A stretch of 43,550 nucleotides of DNA from Candidatus Kuenenia stuttgartensis (lineage in GTDB: Bacteria; Planctomycetota; Planctomycetia; Pirellulales; UBA1268), in contig CAMCCR010000006.1 of the NCBI GenBank assembly GCA_945873085.1, positions 1 through 43,550 on the forward strand, read 5' to 3'. Position 1 is the stretch's first letter; every line of letters begins with the position of its first letter. Positions 23,968 to 31,897 of the stretch are shown here, piece after piece. Under the pieces are notes generated by a model. That model saw nothing but the letters and a program-made list of their open reading frames with translations, searched no databases and was not told the origin of the DNA. The position numbers and the translations under genes are program-made.

Positions 23968-26049
23968 ATGAGGTTCAAGGGAACGATCGTGGTCGTGGGT
24001 GTCGTCTGCGTGATGGCGACGCTCGGGTGCACCGGGACGAAGAAGCCAGCGTCCGATCAGAAGCCGCCGGAGGTCACCTTCGGCGACCAGAAGCGCGGTG
24101 ACGAACCGCCGACCCAGCCGAAGGCTGGAGGCGTGCCAAAGCCGCCGGCGGCCGCGACGACAGTCGCGCCCGCTGACGAAGCGGCTGCCAAGGCCGACAC
24201 CCCCGCCAGCGACACCCTCGAACTCCCCGGCGCTGCACCCGCCGCGCCGGCTGCACCCGCCGCGCCGGCTCCGGCGGCGGCTGACGCCGACCGCAGCGCC
24301 CCTGGCGCGGATACCATCGGTGACCTCCGCAAGGCACTCGCAGACGCGACCAACGAAGATGGCCGCGTTTTGGCGGTCGATGCGATCGCCGACCTCGGCC
24401 AAAACGCCCTCCCGGCCCTCGACGATCTCGTCGCGGCGCTCGGCGACGAGAACATCCGTCTCCGCTGGCACGCGGCCCGGGCCATCGGCCGCATCGGCGA
24501 GGATGCCTACCCGGTTCTCCCCAAACTCGTCGCGCTCCTCAAGGATCCCGACCCGATCGTCGTCACCCAGGCCGCCGGCGCCATCCGTGAGATCCGGGCC
24601 GACGAGGGAAACGCCCCGCTCGCCGATGACCACACAAAGGCCTACGCCGAGGCGGTCGACGCCCTCTCCGCCACGCTCGTCCACGCCGATCCGCGCGTCC
24701 GTCGCGGAAGCCTCAAGGCGATCGCGGCCCTTTGCCCCGCGCCGGGCAAGCTTGCCGACCTCCTCGACGACACGCTCTCCGATGCCGATCCCTCGGTCGT
24801 CATGCCGGCCTTGGAATCGCTCGCCGACCTCGGCGCCGACGCCGTGCCGGTGCTCGTCGAATCGCTGAAGCACCCGAAGTCTCGCTACTGGGCGACGGTC
24901 GCGCTGACGGAGATCGGCCCGGCCGCTGCCCCGGCTGCCGGGGCCCTCACCGCCGCTGCCCTCACTGGCGAGCCGGAAGAACGGATGCAGGCGATGCTCG
25001 CCTTGGCTGCAATCGGAGAGCCCGCTGCCGAAGCGGCCGATGAGCTTTCCACCGCCCTCGACTCCCCAGACACGGCCGTGAAGTCGTCGGCGGCCTACGC
25101 CCTCGGACGGATGCGGGTTGCTTCGGCCGACGCCGCGCTCGAAAAGGCCTCGGCGGATGGCGATCCATTCCTCGCCGGAATCGCCTCGTGGGCCCGGGCC
25201 CGAATCCACCCCGAAGACAAGACGCTCGTCTCGGCGGCGCTTTCCACCCTCTCCACCGCCCTCGGCTCCGATCGTGTCAATACGCGGATCGCGGCGATGT
25301 CGGCGCTTTCCGACCTCACCGGAAGCCTTGACGACGCCGAGGAGGCGACACTCGCCGACCGCTTCGTCGCTCTGCTCGAGGATGGCCATCCGGCTGTCCG
25401 TGGGGCAGCCGCCACGTCGCTTGTGCGACTCGGGCCGACGGCGATCGCCGCGTTGGAAAAGGCGCTCGACAAGCCGGCTCTGCGAACGCTCGCGATGGAG
25501 CTTCTCGCTGCGAGTGGCTCCAAGGCAAAGCCTGCGGTCGACAATCTCGTCGCGGCGCTTTCCGACGCCGACCCGGCTACGCGTGGCGACGCCGCGGTGG
25601 CCTTGGCCGCCATCGGTCCCGATGCCGCCGAGGCAGTTCCGGCCCTTTCGAAGCTCCTTGCTAGCGACGAGAAGGAAGCTGCCCTGCGGTACGCCGCTGC
25701 CTACGCCCTCGGCCGAATCGGCCCGGCAGCGGCTCCTGTCGCTGAGACGCTCCGCGGCCTGGCGAAGTCAGACGATGAGCTCATGGCGTCCGTCGCCGTC
25801 TGGGCGCTGCTCAAGATCGAGCCGGACAACAAGGCTCAGGTGGCCGCTGCGGTGCCCCTCCTCCGCAAGGCCCTGCGTGGCAAGCGTGATCTGGCCCGCC
25901 TCGAGGCGGCGGCGGCGCTCGGCGATCTGGGCGGCGCGGCTGCGAGCGCCGTACCGATTCTCGAGCTCGTCAGCGAGGACGACCCCCTCCCGGCAGTCCG
26001 CACTGCCGCCGCGGCAGCCCTGGCGAAGATCAAGTCGGCGGGGAACTGA
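23968..26049 (+). CDS. Secreted HEAT-repeat protein (possible lipoprotein)
   Basis: The 693-residue protein has a signal segment (MRFKGTIVVVGVVCVMATLGC) ending in a possible but imperfect lipobox, TLGC with Cys21. Then comes a Pro/Ala-rich linker to about residue 115, including a run of APA repeats, followed by some 15 HEAT or PBS-lyase-like helical repeats to the end. Typical units read LRWHAARAIGRIGEDAYPVLPKL and VRTAAAAALAKI. Such alpha-solenoids are protein-binding scaffolds on the cell envelope. Start ATG has GGAG 9 bases upstream. The repetition makes DNA internally similar, yet I see no frameshift. No partner can be named. Confidence 0.9.
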   Translation: MRFKGTIVVVGVVCVMATLGCTGTKKPASDQKPPEVTFGDQKRGDEPPTQPKAGGVPKPPAAATTVAPADEAAAKADTPASDTLELPGAAPAAPAAPAAPAPAAADADRSAPGADTIGDLRKALADATNEDGRVLAVDAIADLGQNALPALDDLVAALGDENIRLRWHAARAIGRIGEDAYPVLPKLVALLKDPDPIVVTQAAGAIREIRADEGNAPLADDHTKAYAEAVDALSATLVHADPRVRRGSLKAIAALCPAPGKLADLLDDTLSDADPSVVMPALESLADLGADAVPVLVESLKHPKSRYWATVALTEIGPAAAPAAGALTAAALTGEPEERMQAMLALAAIGEPAAEAADELSTALDSPDTAVKSSAAYALGRMRVASADAALEKASADGDPFLAGIASWARARIHPEDKTLVSAALSTLSTALGSDRVNTRIAAMSALSDLTGSLDDAEEATLADRFVALLEDGHPAVRGAAATSLVRLGPTAIAALEKALDKPALRTLAMELLAASGSKAKPAVDNLVAALSDADPATRGDAAVALAAIGPDAAEAVPALSKLLASDEKEAALRYAAAYALGRIGPAAAPVAETLRGLAKSDDELMASVAVWALLKIEPDNKAQVAAAVPLLRKALRGKRDLARLEAAAALGDLGGAAASAVPILELVSEDDPLPAVRTAAAAALAKIKSAGN

Positions 26050-26238
26050 GGCTTCGGGAAAGGAAAGGGGCTCTCCGCGGGCAACCATCCTGCTATGAGT
26101 TTCTTTTCAGGGCCCTACGGGGGGCGGGGCAAGGTCTGCGGCTCACGCCGCCCTGGGCTCCAGCGGTCTGCACCAGCGACCGATAGAGAGGGGTGGCCCG
26201 ATGGACCGGGCCGTCTCCCCGTACACCGGTGTGGTGCC

Positions 26239-26784
26239 ATGGCTCTCCCTGGGTGGTTCGGCTCGCTGTGGTTGACCCGCTTCTCCCGCCCCGCGGGGGA
26301 ACGGCCGCTGTGGCGGCATCTCCTCCGCACGCCCCCGAAGAGGATCCTGGAAATCGGCCTGGGGGGGCTGTCTCGGACGGAACGGATGCTCGCGCTCGTT
26401 GGGCGAACCAGCGACGGCGACCCGATCCAGTACGTCGGCATCGATCGATTCGAGAGCCGCACCCCCACCGATCCGCCCGGCGTGACCCTCAAAACTGCTC
26501 ATCAGCGGCTCACGCCCCTCGCGAAGGTCCAACTCGTTCCGGGCAACGCCGACTCGGCTCTGGCCCGGGTGAGCAACCATCTCGGGGTGTTTGATCTGGT
26601 CCTTGTGTCGGCCGACGACGAGGCGAAGCATCTCGAGCGAAGCTGGTTTTTCGTCCAGCGACTCGTGCGTCCGACCTCCACGATCCTCGTCGAGCCGGCC
26701 CCCGGCCGCCCCTGGGAGCCCCTCGAAGCGGCTCGGCTGGAGGCCCTGGCGTCTCGGACGGTGCAGCGACGGGCAGCCGCCTGA
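26239..26784 (+). CDS. Rossmann-fold, SAM-methyltransferase-like protein of unknown function
   Basis: The 181-residue product shows the order of a class I methyltransferase fold: ILEIGLGGL (motif I), YVGIDRFE (acidic end of strand 2), [12 protein letters not shown] and [11 protein letters not shown] (strand 4). Residues for catalysis are not evident. I start it at ATG 26239 (MALPGWFGS); an upstream in-frame ATG at 26095 would add 48 residues of low-complexity sequence. A TGCTATGAG element at 26091 could be an extended -10 promoter. It could be a pseudo-enzyme or a sugar/lipid methyltransferase. Confidence 0.7.
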   Translation: MALPGWFGSLWLTRFSRPAGERPLWRHLLRTPPKRILEIGLGGLSRTERMLALVGRTSDGDPIQYVGIDRFESRTPTDPPGVTLKTAHQRLTPLAKVQLVPGNADSALARVSNHLGVFDLVLVSADDEAKHLERSWFFVQRLVRPTSTILVEPAPGRPWEPLEAARLEALASRTVQRRAAA

Positions 26785-26850
26785 CAACGGCCGACGGGCG
26801 GCCCAGCGGCAGCAAGGAGCCACCCCGTGGTCCCGCCAGCCACCGGCGGC

Positions 26851-26856
26851 TACATT
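26851..26856 (+). promoter_or_regulatory. Possible -10 element for leuCD
   Basis: TACATT at 26851-26856 within GGCGGCTACATTGCGGG resembles the rpmF promoter region (GGCTACATT). No good -35 is visible. It lies about 75 bases before the leuC ATG in a 145-bp gap. Confidence 0.35.
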
Positions 26857-26929
26857 GCGGGTTCGGGCGCCCGGCTCCCGGCCCATCGGGGCCGACCGAG
26901 CGCCCAAAAGGCCCCGCGTCATCCCCGCC

Positions 26930-28336
26930 ATGCCCGCTCCGCGCACGCTTCTCGACAAGATCTGGGACGACCACCTCGTCTGCAGCCCTGACGGCGAACA
27001 GCCGTTGATCTACATCGACCGACACCTCGTTCACGAGGTCACCAGCGCCCAAGCCTTCGAGGGGCTGCGCGTGGCCGGTCGCCGGGTTCGGCGCCCCGAG
27101 GCGACGTTCGCGACGCCCGACCACAACATCCCCACCACCGATCGCCGCCTTCCGATCGCCGACCCGATCTCGAAGCAGCAGATCGACACGCTGCGGTCGA
27201 ATTGCCGGGAGTTCGGCGTCCGCCTGTTCGACCTCGGCGATGCCGATCAGGGGATCGTCCACGTCATCGGTCCCGAACTGGGGATCACGCAACCGGGGAT
27301 GACGATCGTCTGCGGCGACAGCCACACGGCCACCCACGGCGCCCTGGGGGCGCTGGCGTTCGGGATCGGCACGAGCGAAGTCGAGCATGTCCTTGCCACG
27401 CAGACGCTGCGGCAGTCGAAGCCGAAGTCGTTCGAGGTCCGCGTCGAAGGAGAACTCCATCCCGGCGTGACCGCCAAGGATCTCGTCCTCTATCTCATCG
27501 GTCGGCTCACGACCGAGGGGGGCACCGGCTACGTCATCGAATACACCGGCCCCTGCATCCGCCGCCTCGGGATGGAGGAGCGGATGACGGTCTGCAACAT
27601 GTCGATCGAGGCCGGTGCCCGGGCCGGCATGATCGCTCCCGACCAGATCACGTTCGACTACCTCCGTGGCCGCGATCTTGTCCCGAAGGATTTCGATCGG
27701 GCCGTGGCCCAGTGGGCTATCCTCCCCAGCGATGCCGGTGCCCGCTATGACCGGAGCGAGACATTCTCCGGCGGCGACGTCGTCCCGCAGGTCACCTGGG
27801 GGACAAATCCGGCCCAGGTCGTCGGGGTCGATGCGACCGTGCCCGATCCGGCCTCGATGAACGATCCGAGCGATCGATCGAGCGCCTCGCGGGCGCTTGA
27901 GTACATGGGGCTCGAGAGTGGCACGCCGATCGCGGCGATTCCGATCGATCGGGTGTTCATCGGCTCGTGCACCAACAGCCGCATCGAGGATCTCCGCGCG
28001 GCGGCCAGCGTCGTCCGCGGCCACACGGTGTCCTCGCGGGTGCGGGCGATGGTGGTGCCCGGGAGTGGTCGTGTGAAGCGTCAGGCCGAGGCCGAGGGTC
28101 TCGACCAGGTGTTCACCGCCGCTGGATTTGAGTGGCGCGAGGCGGGCTGCAGCATGTGCCTCGGCATGAATCCCGACACCCTTGCCCCCGGCGAACGCTG
28201 CGCCTCGACGAGCAACCGCAACTTCGAGGGCCGACAGGGCAAGGGAGGCCGCACCCACCTCGTCTCACCGGCGATGGCCGCCGCCGCAGCCGTGGCTGGG
28301 CACTTCACCGACATCCGGCAGTGGCGCTACCTCTGA
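26930..28336 (+). CDS. leuC: 3-isopropylmalate dehydratase large subunit
   Basis: The 468-residue aconitase-family subunit, with LeuD, isomerises 2- to 3-isopropylmalate in leucine synthesis. The [4Fe-4S] ligands are Cys347 in IGSCTNSR and Cys407/Cys410 in GCSMCLGMN. The start [17 protein letters not shown] and the blocks [12 protein letters not shown] and [32 protein letters not shown] are exact family features. Length is normal. Start ATG at 26930 has no strong ribosome site. leuD follows after 79 bp. Confidence 0.98.
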   Translation: MPAPRTLLDKIWDDHLVCSPDGEQPLIYIDRHLVHEVTSAQAFEGLRVAGRRVRRPEATFATPDHNIPTTDRRLPIADPISKQQIDTLRSNCREFGVRLFDLGDADQGIVHVIGPELGITQPGMTIVCGDSHTATHGALGALAFGIGTSEVEHVLATQTLRQSKPKSFEVRVEGELHPGVTAKDLVLYLIGRLTTEGGTGYVIEYTGPCIRRLGMEERMTVCNMSIEAGARAGMIAPDQITFDYLRGRDLVPKDFDRAVAQWAILPSDAGARYDRSETFSGGDVVPQVTWGTNPAQVVGVDATVPDPASMNDPSDRSSASRALEYMGLESGTPIAAIPIDRVFIGSCTNSRIEDLRAAASVVRGHTVSSRVRAMVVPGSGRVKRQAEAEGLDQVFTAAGFEWREAGCSMCLGMNPDTLAPGERCASTSNRNFEGRQGKGGRTHLVSPAMAAAAAVAGHFTDIRQWRYL

Positions 28337-28415
28337 TCGCTGTCGTCCGCCCGTTCCCGTTGCCTCCCCGAAAAAACCTCGATCGATCCCCACGCCCCGA
28401 CGGAGTTCCTCCCCC

Positions 28416-29045
28416 GTGCAGCCGTTCACGACCCACACCGGGAACGTCGCCCCCCTCGACCGTGCCAACGTCGATACCGACCAGATCATCCCCAAGCAGT
28501 TCCTGAAGCGGATCGAGCGCACCGGGTTCGGGCAGTTCCTGTTCTTCGACTGGCGTTTCCTCCCGGACGGATCCGCCGATCCGGCCTTCGAGCTCAATCA
28601 GCCGATCCGTCAGGGGGCAAGCATCCTCTTGGCCCGCCGCAACTTCGGCTGTGGCTCGAGCCGTGAACACGCCCCCTGGGCCCTTGACGACTATGGCTTC
28701 CGCGCGGTGATCGCCCCGACCTTCGCCGACATCTTCTTCAACAACTGCTTCCAGAACGGCATGCTGCCGGTGAAACTCGATGAAGCCGACGTCGACGAGC
28801 TTTTTCGTCGCGCTGCGGCCGCCGAGGCCGCAGGCCATCCGTACCGGCTGACGGTCGATCTGCGGGCCTGCGAGGTGCGCGATGATGGCGGATTCACGCG
28901 GTCGTTCGCCGTCGATCCCTTCCGCCGCCACTGCCTGCTCGAGGGGCTCGACAACATCGGCCTGTCCCTCAAGCACGTCGACAAAATAGCAGTCTGGGAA
29001 GACGCCCACGGCCTGGCCCCGCTGCAGGGCGGGGAGATTGGCTAA
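28416..29045 (+). CDS. leuD: 3-isopropylmalate dehydratase small subunit
   Basis: The 209-residue swivel-domain partner of LeuC. Seen: the [15 protein letters not shown] block near the N terminus, [14 protein letters not shown] (the substrate-specificity loop) and [16 protein letters not shown]. The start is GTG at 28416 with GGAG about 10 bases upstream. The usual size is about 200 residues. Its stop lies just before the start of a secreted protein gene, so the leu operon may include two further genes. Confidence 0.97.
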   Translation: MQPFTTHTGNVAPLDRANVDTDQIIPKQFLKRIERTGFGQFLFFDWRFLPDGSADPAFELNQPIRQGASILLARRNFGCGSSREHAPWALDDYGFRAVIAPTFADIFFNNCFQNGMLPVKLDEADVDELFRRAAAAEAAGHPYRLTVDLRACEVRDDGGFTRSFAVDPFRRHCLLEGLDNIGLSLKHVDKIAVWEDAHGLAPLQGGEIG

Positions 29046-29061
29046 CTCGCTGGGGATCACC

Positions 29062-30096
29062 GTGGATCGGCTCAAGACCAACGCGATATCAGCCCTCGTC
29101 TTGATCACTTGGCTGGCTGGCGCCGATGCCTGCGGGCAGACGACGACTCCTGCCGCGCCTCCATCCCGCGCCACGATTGCTGCCACGGGGCGCGAGATGG
29201 AGTCGAAGGTCCTCGTCGACGACTTCTCCGGGCCGCTGCGACTGGCGGCCTCTCCGACCGGCCAAACGCTCTACGCGCTGCGTCTCGAAACCCGCGACGT
29301 TCTCGGCATCGATCTTGAGGATCCGACGAAGCGGTGGACGGCCGTGCCCACGATGCCGGGAGGCGATCCGAAGGCCTTGGGGGTCATCGACTCGAGCACG
29401 CTGGCGTTGGTCGTGCGCGAGAACGAGACCTGGTCGATCAGGGTTCACCGCCTGCCGGCGCCTGGCAGCCCTGGGGCCGCGGATTCGGTCCAGAGCGTCA
29501 AACTCGGCACTTCGGCAACCTCAGGCGCTGAGCCCCGGGTTGTCGTCAGCCCCGCCCGTGACTGGCTCGCTGTCACCGGCTTGCCCGCTCCGATGCCGAA
29601 GATCCTCCGGCTGACGATCACTGGGGCCCGGCTGGGAACCCCTTCGGAGCGCCGTTGTCCCCCCCTTGGCGATCGACCTGAGGCCGTGACGGTGGGGGCC
29701 GCCGGCGAATGGGGAGTGTTCCTGCCCGCGACGCCCGACGCCGCCGGCAGCGGGAGCTTCTTCTCGTGGTTGTCCCCGAGTGGTGGTCAGCGACTGCTCC
29801 ACACCGAAACCGGGCTCGAGCGGGTCGTCGCCGCCGCTTGCTGCCGGGAAACAGGCCTGTTGTGGGCCCTTGCCGGCGGAGCGATCGGGGGCGGGGCAGA
29901 GGGGCTGTGGCGTGTCGATGCAGCCTACGTTGAGGGGCGGCAGGTGACCCGGCCGGTGAGCATCGCGGCATTCCCTGCTCCCACGGCGGTGGTCTGTCTC
30001 CCGAACGGGGAAGTGGCTGTCTCCTACGGCCTCGAGACGTCACGGATTGTTCGTTTCACGCCGCGGGCCGGCGGCACCAAGGAGCCAGACCGATGA
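29062..30096 (+). CDS. Secreted beta-propeller-like protein of unknown function
   Basis: The product is about 344 residues. It has a signal peptide (VDRLKTNAISALVLITWLAGADACGQ) and then repeating beta-rich blades such as FSGPLRLAASPTGQTLYALRLETRDVLGIDLED and PRVVVSPARDWLAVTGLP, the pattern of a YVTN/WD-like propeller. No catalytic residues are evident. The start is ambiguous: GTG at 29062 has GGGG 6 bases upstream; a TTG at 29038 would overlap leuD. The stop overlaps the next gene in an ATGA. Co-transcription with leuCD is likely from spacing; a link to leucine synthesis is not implied. Confidence 0.75.
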   Translation: MDRLKTNAISALVLITWLAGADACGQTTTPAAPPSRATIAATGREMESKVLVDDFSGPLRLAASPTGQTLYALRLETRDVLGIDLEDPTKRWTAVPTMPGGDPKALGVIDSSTLALVVRENETWSIRVHRLPAPGSPGAADSVQSVKLGTSATSGAEPRVVVSPARDWLAVTGLPAPMPKILRLTITGARLGTPSERRCPPLGDRPEAVTVGAAGEWGVFLPATPDAAGSGSFFSWLSPSGGQRLLHTETGLERVVAAACCRETGLLWALAGGAIGGGAEGLWRVDAAYVEGRQVTRPVSIAAFPAPTAVVCLPNGEVAVSYGLETSRIVRFTPRAGGTKEPDR

Positions 30097-30422
30097 CCCC
30101 GACGCGCCGCCAGAAGATCGAGGCGATGCTGACCGACGATCCGGACGACATCTTCCTCCGCTACAGCCTGGCGCTGGAGTTGGAGAATGAAGGGGAGTGG
30201 CAAGCCGGCCTCGACATCCTCGAGATCCTGGCCCGCGAGACGCCCCCCTACGTGCCGGCGTTCCAGATGGCGGCCCAGCATCTGGTCAAGCACGAGCGCT
30301 CCGACGAAGCCCGTGCCTGCCTCCGCGAGGGCATCGAGGCAGCCCGGAGCCAGGGGATGTCGCATGCCGCCGCCGAGATGGCGGAGATGTTGATGGGCCT
30401 TGGCGCTGTTGGCGAAGGGTGA
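30093..30422 (+). CDS. Small TPR-like protein
   Basis: The 109-residue, all-helical protein reads as two to three tetratricopeptide-like hairpins (DDIFLRYSLALELENEGEWQAGLDILEIL, then PAFQMAAQHLVKHERSDEARACLREGIEAA). It is cytosolic (no signal) and acidic. It overlaps the preceding gene by 4 bp. Its stop codon is the first three bases of a 20-bp tandem repeat. Probably a protein-interaction module; partner unknown. Confidence 0.8.
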   Translation: MTPTRRQKIEAMLTDDPDDIFLRYSLALELENEGEWQAGLDILEILARETPPYVPAFQMAAQHLVKHERSDEARACLREGIEAARSQGMSHAAAEMAEMLMGLGAVGEG

Positions 30423-30499
30423 TCCGCCGAAAGCTAGGTTAATCCGCCGAAAGCAAGCGTGATCCGCCGACGACAAGCGTAAGCCGCCGACGGCGGTCT
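30420..30499. repeat. 20-bp tandem repeat, four copies
   Basis: Units start at 30420, 30440, 30460 and 30480 with shared core CCGCCGA: TGATCCGCCGAAAGCTAGGT, TAATCCGCCGAAAGCAAGCG, TGATCCGCCGACGACAAGCG, TAAGCCGCCGACGGCGGTCT. Each begins with a stop triplet; since 20 is not a multiple of three, the four copies put stops in all three plus-strand frames. It fills most of the convergent gap between the TPR gene and bioB. Confidence 0.9.
30483..30497. terminator. Hairpin at the end of the tandem repeat
   Basis: The last repeat unit contains CCGCC-GAC-GGCGG, a 5-bp stem extendable by a G-T pair, in a convergent gap. It could serve as a bidirectional transcription end, though T runs are short. Confidence 0.3.
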
Positions 30500-30531
30500 T
30501 GCCTTCGGGCGGGCGCCGCGCGTGGTGCGCC

Positions 30532-31614
30532 TCACCTGGCAACCGTCTCACACGGCGGCTCGGAAGCCTCCATTCCACGGGTGATCACGAAGCCCATCTC
30601 CTCGATCATGCGGTAATCCGATTCGGGAAGCTGCCCCTTGGTGGTGAGGTAGTCCCCCACGAACATCGAGTTGGCGGCGTAGAGGCCGAGCGGTTGGAGC
30701 GTGCCGAGATGGATCTCGCGGCCGCCGGCGATGCGGATCTCCGCCGACGGGTTGACCAACCGCATCATCGCCAATCCCCGGAGGCAATCCCGCGGCGTCA
30801 GCCGCGCGGTCCCTTCGAGCGGCGTACCGTCGATGGCGTTGAGGAAGTTGAGCGGAATCGACTCGACCCGCAGCGACCGCAGTTCCATCGCCATGTCGAC
30901 CAGATCAGCCCGGGTCTCCCCCATCCCCATGATCCCTCCGCTGCACAGCTGGAGGCCGGCAGAGCGGCACGCCGCGAGCGTTGCCACCCGGTCGGCGTGC
31001 GTGTGGGTCGTGCAGACCTCCGGATAGAAGCGTTCGCTCGTGTTGAGGTTGTGGTTCACCTTGTCGACCCCCGCAGCGGCGAGGGCCTTGGCCTGCTCGG
31101 GGGTGAGGAGGCCGAGGCAGGCACAGATGTTGAGGTCGTAACGGGCCTTGATTTCCGGCACGATCCGGCACACCGCATCGATCTCGCCCTTCGTCGGACC
31201 GCGGGCCGAGATCACGATGCAGAACGTCTTCGACTGCCGCTCGGCGGCGAGTCGGGCGCCCTCGAGGAGCTTCGGCGCCGAGAGGAGGTTGTAGCGCGGG
31301 ATCTCCGCATCGGAGACCTTCGACTGCGAACAGTACCCGCAGTCCTCCGGGCAGAGCCCGCTCTTGGCATTCATGAGGAAGAACAGTTGCACCGTGTTGC
31401 CGAAGTGGTGGTGGCGAACACGCCACGCGGCGGAGAGCACGTCGAGCAATTCGACGTCGGCCGAGTCGAGAACGGCCAGCGCCTCATCCGGTGCGATCTC
31501 CCCGCCGGCGAGGACCCGGTCGGCAAGCGTTACCCAGAAACTGGCCGGGCGCGTGGCGGCACCGACCGCCGGATGGGAGCAGGGGGAGGGAGCGTCCAAG
31601 GGGGTGCTCGACAT
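30532..31614 (-). CDS. bioB: Biotin synthase
   Basis: The 360-residue radical-SAM enzyme inserts sulfur into dethiobiotin. The [4Fe-4S] ligands are Cys88, Cys92 and Cys95 in GLCPEDCGYCSQS. Other family blocks: KTFCIVISARGPT, YDLNICACLGLLTPEQA, VDKVNHNLNTSERFYPEVCTTHT, LCSGGIMGMGE and RIAGGREIHLG (the Arg near the [2Fe-2S] cluster). The start ATG at 31614 gives about 30 variable residues before the fold. No other biotin genes are in the window, so it stands alone. Some related radical-SAM enzymes look similar, but the CPEDCGYC and SGGIMGMGE motifs support BioB. Confidence 0.95.
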   Translation of the reverse strand: MSSTPLDAPSPCSHPAVGAATRPASFWVTLADRVLAGGEIAPDEALAVLDSADVELLDVLSAAWRVRHHHFGNTVQLFFLMNAKSGLCPEDCGYCSQSKVSDAEIPRYNLLSAPKLLEGARLAAERQSKTFCIVISARGPTKGEIDAVCRIVPEIKARYDLNICACLGLLTPEQAKALAAAGVDKVNHNLNTSERFYPEVCTTHTHADRVATLAACRSAGLQLCSGGIMGMGETRADLVDMAMELRSLRVESIPLNFLNAIDGTPLEGTARLTPRDCLRGLAMMRLVNPSAEIRIAGGREIHLGTLQPLGLYAANSMFVGDYLTTKGQLPESDYRMIEEMGFVITRGMEASEPPCETVAR

Positions 31615-31897
31615 GGAAACGGTCTCTGGGGATCGCGGGGGCGGGGAGCGTTTGGAGAGGGCTGATCCCTCGACATAAACGGCGAATGTATGCGAAGCGG
31701 CCTCCCCCCGCCAAACCTCCGGGCCGCGGGCCGGATATCCCCGCCAATCCCCCCAGGCTTCGGAGCGTCGGCGGAATCTACGGGGATGAGGCGAACCGTG
31801 ATGGCTCACCCCCGGTTTGGGGAAATCTTTCGGCTCGGCACATCCGATACACCTCGGACGACTGTCAACCGCAGCGCATCCAGAGGAAGCGTCAATC

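Noticed and set aside
23404-25389. Open frame of 661 codons on the minus strand
   Set aside because: Antisense to the HEAT-repeat gene; its apparent repeats mirror those of the true protein.
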